From Prevotella sp. (GTDB lineage Bacteria; Bacteroidota; Bacteroidia; Bacteroidales; Bacteroidaceae): DNA of 24,906 nucleotides. A program made the position numbers and the translations under genes. This document shows, piece by piece, positions 9,225 to 15,524 of this stretch (position 1 is the first letter of the stretch; each line of letters starts with the position of its first letter). Where the stretch lies: positions 1 to 24,906 of the forward strand of contig JAFRZC010000250.1 in the NCBI GenBank assembly GCA_017442765.1, given 5' to 3'. The notes beneath the pieces are model-generated. The model did no database searches. It was not told the DNA's origin and saw only the letters and a program-made list of their open reading frames with translations.

Positions 9225-10404
9225 GTTATGCATACTTCTCTTTTCATTTTTCATTAGCGAAGCGCATACAGCCGACTCTGTGCAGACCGACTCCGTGCCC
9301 GCGTTGCCCACCGACATTAAGGCCTCGCTGTTCGACGCGAGCGCGGGCGACGACCTCTACTCCTCGTTCGGGCATTGTGCCATACGTTTAGAGTGTCCCT
9401 CAAAAGGTTTCGACATCTGTTTCACCTTCGGCCTTGATGACACTTACGACGAGAAGATAGCCTTCTTCTCGGGCAAGGGTTTCGGTACGTACGATGTAAT
9501 GGACACCTCCCGCTATATCAAGGCCTACGGCATGGAGCATCGCACCGTGACGATGTACGAGCTCAACCTGACGCTCGACGAGATACGCCTCCTGTGGGAG
9601 CAGCTCGACAACGAGCTGAGCCATCCCACTGCCTACCGCTACGACTATCTGCACACCAATTGCTCGTCGATGTGTATGAAGGCCCTCGAGGCGGCGCTCA
9701 TCGACGAGGAGATAGTCTATGACCAGCTGCCGCCGTCGGTGACAGGCACCTACCGCGACTTTGTGCGCTCGCTGGGCGGGGAGAGCCCCTGGTCCGAGTT
9801 CTTCTGGCAGACCCTGCTCGGCAGCGAGGGCGAGGAGAAAGGCATCCTCTCCGATAAAATCAGTCCCTTCTTCATCATCGACATACTCCGCCATGCGCGT
9901 TTCCAGGGCACCGACGGCAGCTCGCGCCCCGTGCTCAAGTCGCCGAGAGGGCAGCAGGTCAACAATCCCGACCCTCTTCCCCCATCCCTCATCCCTCACC
10001 CCTCCACGTGCATGGCTGTCGTACTGATTATTGCCGTATTGCTTACGGCTATCCGCATAAAGTTCCTCCGCCCTGTCCGTGTGGGATTCGATGCGCTGCT
10101 GCTCATCAGCCAGACCCTGCTCGGACTGCTGGTGTGCTATATGACTTTCGTCTCGCAGCTCGACTCGGCTCACCATAACTGGTATGCGCTCGTCTTCAAC
10201 CCGCTGCCCCTGTTGGCATGGCTGTTCCTGCGCCGTCAGCGTTGGTTCTGGCGCTTGTGGACAGGCTTCGGCATCGTGGTGTTGCTCTTCGTCTGCACCA
10301 TGCCGTTCAATCCTCAGCTCGACTGGGCACACGCCTTCCTGCTGCTGGCCTGCGCCGTGCGCTGTCTGGCCGTTGCCTTGCCAAAGTTGAAGAAGGGAAA
10401 TTAA
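9172..10404 (+). CDS. DUF4105 / Lnb_N-type periplasmic domain protein with C-terminal membrane helices
   Basis: A 410-residue protein. It has an N-terminal signal peptide or anchor (about 1-34), a periplasmic domain (about 45-245) and a proline-rich linker (266-278). About five hydrophobic membrane segments follow, starting at about 281, 308, 333, 359 and 386. The periplasmic part carries the two hallmarks I associate with the DUF4105 (Lnb_N) family: SSFGHCAIRL with His68, and YLHTNCSS with Cys164. They resemble the Cys/His arrangement of NlpC/P60-like folds, but the enzymatic activity is unknown. The start is supported by AAGGAG four bases upstream. Three segments overlap repetitive DNA: residues 8-18, 24-32 and 270-278. 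The gene follows the second SusC by 54 bases. A functional link with the glycan genes is uncertain, since the family also occurs outside such loci. Confidence 0.85.
   Translation: MKTMRKNIPCKSVLIRCLLCILLFSFFISEAHTADSVQTDSVPALPTDIKASLFDASAGDDLYSSFGHCAIRLECPSKGFDICFTFGLDDTYDEKIAFFSGKGFGTYDVMDTSRYIKAYGMEHRTVTMYELNLTLDEIRLLWEQLDNELSHPTAYRYDYLHTNCSSMCMKALEAALIDEEIVYDQLPPSVTGTYRDFVRSLGGESPWSEFFWQTLLGSEGEEKGILSDKISPFFIIDILRHARFQGTDGSSRPVLKSPRGQQVNNPDPLPPSLIPHPSTCMAVVLIIAVLLTAIRIKFLRPVRVGFDALLLISQTLLGLLVCYMTFVSQLDSAHHNWYALVFNPLPLLAWLFLRRQRWFWRLWTGFGIVVLLFVCTMPFNPQLDWAHAFLLLACAVRCLAVALPKLKKGN
9241..9267 (-). repeat. Dispersed repeat, copy 2, inside the DUF4105 signal-peptide region
   Basis: The reverse complement of this stretch matches 1117-1143 at 26 of 27 positions. 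In the + frame it encodes FSFFISEAH, residues 24-32 of the DUF4105 protein, which form the end of the hydrophobic core and the signal-peptide cleavage region. At 1117-1143 the same element is entirely intergenic. Confidence 0.75.
9979..10005. repeat. CATCCCT low-complexity repeat inside the DUF4105 gene
   Basis: This stretch contains tandem ATCCCTC units like those in the downstream gap (10819-10842, and in inverse orientation at 10678-10702). Here it encodes the linker PPSLIPHPS (residues 270-278) between the periplasmic domain and the first membrane helix of the C-terminal region. Confidence 0.55.
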
Positions 10405-10425
10405 CAATTTTAAGTTAATTATCTT

Positions 10426-10475
10426 CGGGGAAAGTCGCGTGAGAGTTTAATATTTTCTACTGCGACCCCGTTTTT
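10426..10475 (+). terminator. Rho-independent terminator of the DUF4105 gene
   Basis: The left arm (CGGG at 10426-10429 plus GTCGC at 10434-10438) pairs with GCGAC and CCCG at 10462-10470. A four-base bulge interrupts the stem, and five T residues follow at 10471-10475. It lies 22 bases after the stop codon. Confidence 0.6.
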
Positions 10476-10521
10476 CCGAAATTTTGCCCAAAATCGCGAG
10501 TTTTGCTAACTTGCTGGGAAT

Positions 10522-10557
10522 AAGCCCCATAGGTCTGATAGACTTGTGGGGCTTTTT
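10522..10557 (+). terminator. Second terminator hairpin after the DUF4105 gene
   Basis: AAGCCCCA (10522-10529) pairs with TGGGGCTT (10547-10554) across an 17-base loop, followed by a T run to 10557. The A run on the other side of the stem could also allow minus-strand use. The CCCCATA part resembles 19823-19832 in the second array region, so this hairpin may belong to the composite element. Confidence 0.65.
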
Positions 10558-10569
10558 CGTATGTTTTGC

Positions 10570-10673
10570 GAAAGATATATCTCTCGGCTTCGAACGATAA
10601 GCTTTTGCACTCCAAAAGACCGTCTTTCGAGGTCTAAAAGACGGTCTTTCGCAACCCGAAACATATATCTTTC
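10570..10673. repeat. 22-bp-period palindrome array, copy 1
   Basis: Dyad-symmetric units lie at 10570-10585 (GAAAGATATATCTCTC), 10614-10629 (AAAAGACCGTCTTTCG), 10636-10651 (AAAAGACGGTCTTTCG) and 10658-10673 (GAAACATATATCTTTC). A degenerate unit at about 10592-10607 fills the missing step. Unit starts step by 22 bases, leaving 6-base spacers. Bases 10635-10668 are an exact 34-base reverse-complement match to 19890-19923, and 10568-10587 matches 19861-19880 in direct orientation at 18 of 20 bases. The function is unknown. It is not a CRISPR, because the units are not identical and the spacers are only 6 bases. Confidence 0.85.
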
Positions 10674-10677
10674 ACAA

Positions 10678-10843
10678 TGGATGAGGGATGAGCGATGAGG
10701 GAAGAGGGTATAAAAGGGAGGAAAATGGGCAGTTTTCTGATTTTTTAGCAATAAAAATCCGACAGACCATTTTAACATTCTGCCGGATTTTAGTTGACGA
10801 AACGAACATTTCAGCTCATCTCTCATCCCTCATCTCTCATCCA
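10678..10843. repeat. Segment bounded by an imperfect GATGAGGG inverted repeat
   Basis: Bases 10678-10702 and the reverse complement of 10819-10843 agree at 22 of 25 positions. The 116 bases between them hold a purine-rich stretch and the terminator of the esterase gene. The right arm abuts the esterase stop codon. The arms consist of a low-complexity GATGAGGG-like unit, so independent expansion is as likely as mobility. Confidence 0.5.
10753..10791 (-). terminator. Terminator of the sialate esterase gene (minus strand)
   Basis: AAAATCCGACAG (10754-10765) faces CTGCCGGATTTT (10780-10791), a 12-pair stem with one mismatch and a 14-base loop. Read on the minus strand the stem is followed by a T-rich tract. 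It lies 53 bases past the esterase stop codon. Confidence 0.6.
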
Positions 10844-12934
10844 TTACTGGGCGGTGAGGGTGGTGATGGCCGGCCACTGGTCAGTACGGAAGGGGAACAT
10901 AGGCAGGCCGTCGGTGTTGTAGATTGCAGACTTCGTGTCGGGGTTGTTGGCCCATCCGTAGCGCACGCTGACGGGGAACTTCACCTCGGGTGACCACACG
11001 ACGATGGTCTCACCCTCAACCATCCACTCTGCCCAGTGGAATTTCTTGTCGGCTCCGGCAATGGTGAACGGTCCGCCACCGCCTGCCAACGAGCCTTGTG
11101 CCGAGTTGAGCCGCTGGTCGTCCAAACGCAGTTCTTTCTTCTCTCCGTTTGGCCAAGTCATCTGGAATCCCTTGCCCACATGGTCGAAGTAGAGACGTAT
11201 CTTGTCGCCCTCTATGCGGTAGCACTTATAGACGGGTCCTGAGTAGGCAATCTTCTTGCCGTAGGTTTGGGCGAGCGCGGCCAGGGCCAGCCGTCGGCCC
11301 ACCTCCTGCTTGTTCTTCGGGTGGATGTCGTTGTCCATGCCGATGTCGATGGCGCAGGCGATGCCTGTGTGGTCGAGATGCTGTGCGGTCAGCATCTGTG
11401 CCTCGCGCAGCTCGGCCCAGGTCGATTCCTCGGGCTCGGTCTGCTGGCGCATGAAGTTGGCCAGCTGCACGATGTAGAAGTCGAGCGGCGCGTTCCACTT
11501 CGTGCGCCAGTCGTTGATCATCACGGGCAGCAGCTCGCGGTATTGTGCGGCGCGGTCAACGTTCGACTCGCCCTGATACCAGATGGCTCCGCGCAGCGAA
11601 TAGCCCACGAGCGGGTTGAGCATGGAGTTATAGAGCACGGTGGGCAGGTTGGGGTTGCCGGCCATGTTCACGGGCCGTGGCGGATAGTTGCGCAGATCGT
11701 TAGCCACGCGGTATTTCCACTCGCCAGCCAGCGAGATTGCCTCCCCCAGTGGGGGGAGGTTGGAGGAGGCTGCAGGCTGCAGGTAGAGCTGGTCGGCTCC
11801 GGCCGTCAGGCCGCCGTCGGCTCCCGTGTCCATGATGCGGATGGCGATGCTGGCGCGTCCGGCCTTGACAAGCTCGGCAGGTATCGTATAGCTACGCGGG
11901 GCAAACCATAAGTCGTTGCGTCCGATTTCCACTCCGTTGAAGAAGGTGATGTCCTCGTCGTCAACAGGACCGAGGCTGAGCGTGAGTGCCTTGCCTTCCC
12001 ATGCGGTGGGGATGTCGATGGCGCGTCGGATCCATACCACACCGTCGAAGCCGGAGAGCCCGTTCTCCTCAACCTTACCGGGCTGGGCGATGGTACCCCA
12101 TGTGGCATCGTTCAGGTCGGGAGCAGCCCAGAGATACTGGCCGCCCTCCACGCCCTTCTCGCCCTCGGCCACGGTTGCCCAGAACGCGCGGTCGTCTTGC
12201 TCATACTGCCGGCGCTGCTCCTCCATACTGGCGGGCATGCTCTTCACTTTCTGTATCAGGTCGCGGAAGTAGGGCATCTGCATGAGCGACTCCTCGCTCG
12301 TCCACGACTCGGCCAGCGTGCCGCCCCAGTTGGTGGCGATGAGGCCAATGGGAACACCGAGCGATTTCTGCAAGTTCACTCCGAAGAAATAGCCTGCGGC
12401 GGAGAATCCGGGAACGGTCTTCGACGAGCATACCTCCCAGCCGTCGGTCTGTGCGGCGATGTCGGTCTTCGGCAGCGGACTGATGACGTGTTTCATGTTG
12501 ATGAGCCGGATGCGGGGGTAGTTGTCGGCATTGGCAATCTCCTGCTCGTAGTTGTCGATGAATCCCCATGCGGCCAATGGCATCTCCATGTTCGACTGGC
12601 CCGTGCAAAGCCATACCTCGCCGATGAGTACGTTGCGCAGGGTGACGGTGCTGCCGCCGACCTCCTCGATCTTGATTTCATAGGGACCTCCGGCTTTGGG
12701 CGTATCCATGGTGACCTTCCATTTCCCGTCGGCCTGGGCAACGGTTTCCGCTACTCGTTTGTTCCATGAGGTGGTGACGCGAACTTGGCGGCCTGCGCCT
12801 GCCTCGCCCCAGATGGGAGCCTTGGTGTTCTGTTGCAGCACCATGTTGTCGGAGAACATGGGTTGCAGACGAATCTGTGCCCGCACACCAACGGCGCAGG
12901 CAAACAGCAATAGTGAAAACAATGTCTTCTTCAT
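10844..12934 (-). CDS. Sialate O-acetylesterase, secreted SGNH-type
   Basis: A 696-residue protein with a signal peptide (1-20, ending VRAQ). The N-terminal beta domain begins RLQPMFSDNMVLQQ. The SGNH catalytic parts are split: block I is LIGEVWLCTGQSNMEMP with nucleophile Ser114, the block III-like GESN sits at 455-458 (WYQGESN), and the C-terminal DIHP holds Asp536 and His538. A jelly-roll carbohydrate-binding insert (about 295-390; GVVWIRRAIDIP and FFNGVEIGRN) separates them, as in the family annotated as sialate 9-O-acetylesterases. The expected reaction is removal of O-acetyl groups from sialic acid or other sugars, in the periplasm or at the surface. Related enzymes can act on acetylated plant glycans, so the substrate is not certain. 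It is divergent from the GH92 operon and convergent with the DUF4105 gene. Confidence 0.88.
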   Translation of the reverse strand: MKKTLFSLLLFACAVGVRAQIRLQPMFSDNMVLQQNTKAPIWGEAGAGRQVRVTTSWNKRVAETVAQADGKWKVTMDTPKAGGPYEIKIEEVGGSTVTLRNVLIGEVWLCTGQSNMEMPLAAWGFIDNYEQEIANADNYPRIRLINMKHVISPLPKTDIAAQTDGWEVCSSKTVPGFSAAGYFFGVNLQKSLGVPIGLIATNWGGTLAESWTSEESLMQMPYFRDLIQKVKSMPASMEEQRRQYEQDDRAFWATVAEGEKGVEGGQYLWAAPDLNDATWGTIAQPGKVEENGLSGFDGVVWIRRAIDIPTAWEGKALTLSLGPVDDEDITFFNGVEIGRNDLWFAPRSYTIPAELVKAGRASIAIRIMDTGADGGLTAGADQLYLQPAASSNLPPLGEAISLAGEWKYRVANDLRNYPPRPVNMAGNPNLPTVLYNSMLNPLVGYSLRGAIWYQGESNVDRAAQYRELLPVMINDWRTKWNAPLDFYIVQLANFMRQQTEPEESTWAELREAQMLTAQHLDHTGIACAIDIGMDNDIHPKNKQEVGRRLALAALAQTYGKKIAYSGPVYKCYRIEGDKIRLYFDHVGKGFQMTWPNGEKKELRLDDQRLNSAQGSLAGGGGPFTIAGADKKFHWAEWMVEGETIVVWSPEVKFPVSVRYGWANNPDTKSAIYNTDGLPMFPFRTDQWPAITTLTAQ

Positions 12935-13134
12935 ACGATTTACGATAATTTCAGTTTTTGATTATTAATATTTAATAAGAAAACGATTGAAGGATTGAAA
13001 TCTTGTATGCCTTTTTGTTTTTTTATCATCAAGGCCGGATTATCTTAAAAAACTCCAAAATATGCGGGGTGTTTAGTGTGGGCGCATGGGGAAATCGTTT
13101 TTCTTATAGAAAAAATAGCACAAAAAACAATCTT
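12935..13134. promoter_or_regulatory. Divergent promoter region between esterase and GH92 operon
   Basis: This 200-base AT-rich gap separates divergent start codons, so it should hold promoters for both directions. A poor match to the Bacteroidota consensus on the + strand is TTTG at 13014-13017 with TATCTTAA at 13041-13048; the spacing is long and the -7 box imperfect. No clear box was found on the minus strand and no obvious operator dyad was seen. An open extension of the GH92 frame back to 13003 is rejected because it would bury the signal peptide. Confidence 0.4.
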
Positions 13135-15441
13135 ATGAAACGTAGAACGATTATTGCCGCCTTGTGTCTGGCGGTGTGCGCTGTTGCCTCGGCTCAGCAG
13201 AAAGATCTTACACAGTATGTGAACACCCTCCAGGGAACCCACTCGAATTTCGGGTTGAGTCACGGAAACACCTTCCCGGCTACGGCTATGCCCTACGCTG
13301 TGCACGAGTGGACGCCGCAGACCGGTCCCAACGGCGAGGGCTTCAAGTATCTCTACGATGCCGACGAGATTCGCGGCTTCGGGCAGTCGCATCAGTGCTC
13401 GCCCTGGGTGAGCGACTATGCCGTCTATACATTCTTCCCTGAGGTGGGGAGTCTGGTGGTTGACCCCAACAAGCGCGGGGCAAAGTTCAGCCACGACAAC
13501 GAGACGGGTCGTCCGCACTACTATACCGTGACGTTCAACAACGGCATCAAGACCGAGTTCGCACCCACCACGCGCGGCGTGCACTTCCGCTTCTCCTATC
13601 CCAAGGGCGACGATGCGTGGCTGGTCATTGACGGTTACAACGGCAAGAGCGAAATCAAGGTTGACCCCGCAAAGCGGCAGGTGCGCGGGTGGGTCAACAA
13701 CCATCGCTTCGTCAACCACTCCGAGAACTTCCGCTGCTACTTCGTCATCCAGTTCGACCAGGCTTTTGACGACTATGGCATCTGGGAGAACAAGCACAAC
13801 GAGGTGAAGGCACGTAATACAGAGGGCAGCGGCGACGGCTACGGGGCTTTCCTGAAGTTTAAGCGTGGTGCGAAGGTGCAGGCCAAGGCCGCCTCGTCAT
13901 ATATCAGCTACGAGCAGGCCGAGCTCAATCTGAAAACGGAGTTGGGCAATGACAAGACACTGGAGGTGACGAAGGCCCGCGGGCAGAAGACATGGAACGA
14001 GCTGCTCAACCGCGTGCAGGTCGAGGGCGGCACCGACGAGCAGATTCGCACGTTCTACTCGTGTCTCTTCCGTGCCAACCTCTTCTCGCGCAAGTTCTAC
14101 GAGCGCAAGGCCGACGGCACACCTTACTACTACAGCCCTTACGACGGAAAGATTCACGACGGCTACATGTACACCGACAACGGCTTCTGGGACACGTTCC
14201 GCTCGCAGTTTCCCCTAACCAATATCCTTCATCCCACGCAGCAGGGTCGCTACATGCAGGCCATGATGAACGTGCAGTCGAAAGAGCTCGGCTGGTTCCC
14301 CTCGTGGTCGTGCCCGGGTGAGACAGGCGGAATGCTTGGCAACCACAGCATCTCGCTCTTTGCCGATGCCTACACCAAGGGCATCCGCACCGTGCCCGCC
14401 GACTCTATCCTGAAAGGCTATGCCCACGAGGCTTTCAACAAAGGACCCTTCGGCGGTGCTAACGGACGTGCAGGGTGGCAGCACTACTTCACACTTGGCT
14501 ACGTGTCGTTCCCTGAGTCGCACGGCAGCGTGTCGCAGACACTCGAATATGCCTACGACGACTGGTGCGCCTATAATCTTGCACGACAGAGCGGCAACAA
14601 GTTCTACGAGCGTGTCTTCCGCCACCATCTCTATAACTACCGTAACCTCTGGGACCCCGCAACGGGCTTCTTCCGTGCACGCGGAACTGACGGCAAGTGG
14701 AGCGATTCCTTCAAAGGCAACGCCTTTGACCCGCTGGTGTGGGGCGGCCCCTATACCGAGGGCAATGCATGGCACTATATCTGGTCGGTGTTCCACGATG
14801 TGCAGGGACTTATCAACCTCTTTGGCTCCGACGAGGCTTTCGTCGCCAAGATGGATTCCGTATTCTCGCAGCCGCCCATCGTAAAGCCCGGATGGTATGG
14901 CGGAAAGATTCATGAGATGGTAGAGATGGAAATCGCCAACATGGGACAGTATGCCCATGGCAACCAGCCCATTCAGCACATGCCTTACCTCTACAACTAC
15001 GCCGGCCAGCCCTGGAAGACCCAGTACTGGGTGCGTCAGATCATGGAACGCCTCTACAACTCCACGCCCGACGGCTTCCCGGGCGACGAGGATCAGGGTG
15101 GTATGTCGTCGTGGTATGTGCTGTCAGCTCTCGGTATCTATGCCGTCACACCGGGCACGAACCAGTATGTCATCGGCTCGCCCATTTTCCAGAAAGCCAC
15201 TATCACGATGGAGGACGGCAAGAAATTCGTCATCGAGGCCAAGGACAACAGCAAGGAAAACGTCTATATCCAGAGTGGTGAGCTCAACGGACAGCCGCTC
15301 GACAAGAACTATATCACCTACGAAGACATTACGGGCGGTGGGCACCTCATCTTCCAGATGGGCAGCCAGCCCAACAAACAGCGCAACATCACCAAAGCCG
15401 CCGCACCGTTCTCCATGTCGAGAGAATGGAGAAGGCGCTGA
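13135..15441 (+). CDS. GH92 exo-alpha-mannosidase, likely alpha-1,2 type
   Basis: A 768-residue protein. The start at 13135 gives a clean signal peptide (1-20, ending ASAQ). It has an N-terminal beta-sandwich beginning YVNTLQGTHSNFGLSHGNTFP, then an (alpha/alpha)6 barrel. Visible GH92 signatures are the acid Glu542 in YTEGNAWHYIWSVFHD, the base pair Asp651/Asp653 in PGDEDQGGMSSWYV, and His593-Glu594 in KIHEMVEM. From memory of the studied enzyme BT3990, Glu533 is the acid, Asp644 and Asp646 act at the base, and His584-Glu585 line the +1 site of alpha-1,2-mannosidases. The Glu542-to-594 spacing equals the 533-to-585 spacing. GH92 enzymes are calcium-dependent inverting exo-alpha-mannosidases. 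It is the first gene of a four-gene operon; the next start is 83 bases downstream. Confidence 0.93.
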   Translation: MKRRTIIAALCLAVCAVASAQQKDLTQYVNTLQGTHSNFGLSHGNTFPATAMPYAVHEWTPQTGPNGEGFKYLYDADEIRGFGQSHQCSPWVSDYAVYTFFPEVGSLVVDPNKRGAKFSHDNETGRPHYYTVTFNNGIKTEFAPTTRGVHFRFSYPKGDDAWLVIDGYNGKSEIKVDPAKRQVRGWVNNHRFVNHSENFRCYFVIQFDQAFDDYGIWENKHNEVKARNTEGSGDGYGAFLKFKRGAKVQAKAASSYISYEQAELNLKTELGNDKTLEVTKARGQKTWNELLNRVQVEGGTDEQIRTFYSCLFRANLFSRKFYERKADGTPYYYSPYDGKIHDGYMYTDNGFWDTFRSQFPLTNILHPTQQGRYMQAMMNVQSKELGWFPSWSCPGETGGMLGNHSISLFADAYTKGIRTVPADSILKGYAHEAFNKGPFGGANGRAGWQHYFTLGYVSFPESHGSVSQTLEYAYDDWCAYNLARQSGNKFYERVFRHHLYNYRNLWDPATGFFRARGTDGKWSDSFKGNAFDPLVWGGPYTEGNAWHYIWSVFHDVQGLINLFGSDEAFVAKMDSVFSQPPIVKPGWYGGKIHEMVEMEIANMGQYAHGNQPIQHMPYLYNYAGQPWKTQYWVRQIMERLYNSTPDGFPGDEDQGGMSSWYVLSALGIYAVTPGTNQYVIGSPIFQKATITMEDGKKFVIEAKDNSKENVYIQSGELNGQPLDKNYITYEDITGGGHLIFQMGSQPNKQRNITKAAAPFSMSREWRRR

Positions 15442-15524
15442 GGCATAAGTCAAGCCTCTCCTCTCTCGGGGCTTCTCACCACAGACAATCTTACTTAGAG
15501 AATAATGTATTGAGATTTGAGAAT

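Larger units (their letters stand above)
10405..10843. other. 439-base convergent intergenic region
   Basis: This gap lies between the 3' ends of the DUF4105 gene (+) and the esterase gene (-). I see no gene in it. It holds two + strand terminator-like hairpins, a 22-bp-period palindrome array, an imperfect GATGAGGG inverted repeat and a minus-strand terminator, each listed separately. Short open frames through it cross the repeats and have no recognisable product. Several modules recur in the same order at 19818-20074: a pyrimidine-rich CCCCATA segment, the palindrome array, a purine-rich spacer, GAAAATGG...GTTTTC, and CCGACAGA...TTTAACATT. Confidence 0.8.

Noticed and set aside
9400..10407. 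A 335-codon minus-strand open frame opposite the DUF4105 gene
   Set aside because: It is Gln/Glu/His-rich antisense translation with no family features, while the + strand protein has signal peptide, motif residues and membrane helices.
10570..10673. A CRISPR array at the 22-bp repeats
   Set aside because: Units are of two different sequences, spacers are only 6-7 bases, and no cas genes are nearby.
10506..10826. A 106-codon minus-strand frame across the first array
   Set aside because: It crosses the terminator hairpins and the repeats, and no homology-like motif is visible.
10678..10843. A transposon-like element bounded by inverted repeats
   Set aside because: The arms are low-complexity GATGAGGG sequence found elsewhere nearby, and no target duplication or transposase is visible; it is kept only as a repeat.
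13003..13134. N-terminal extension of the first GH92 gene
   Set aside because: It would place 44 residues before a perfect signal peptide and overlap the divergent promoter region.
15442..15524. A terminator between the two GH92 genes
   Set aside because: Only a five-pair AAGCC/GGCTT stem without a T run is present, so co-transcription is more likely.
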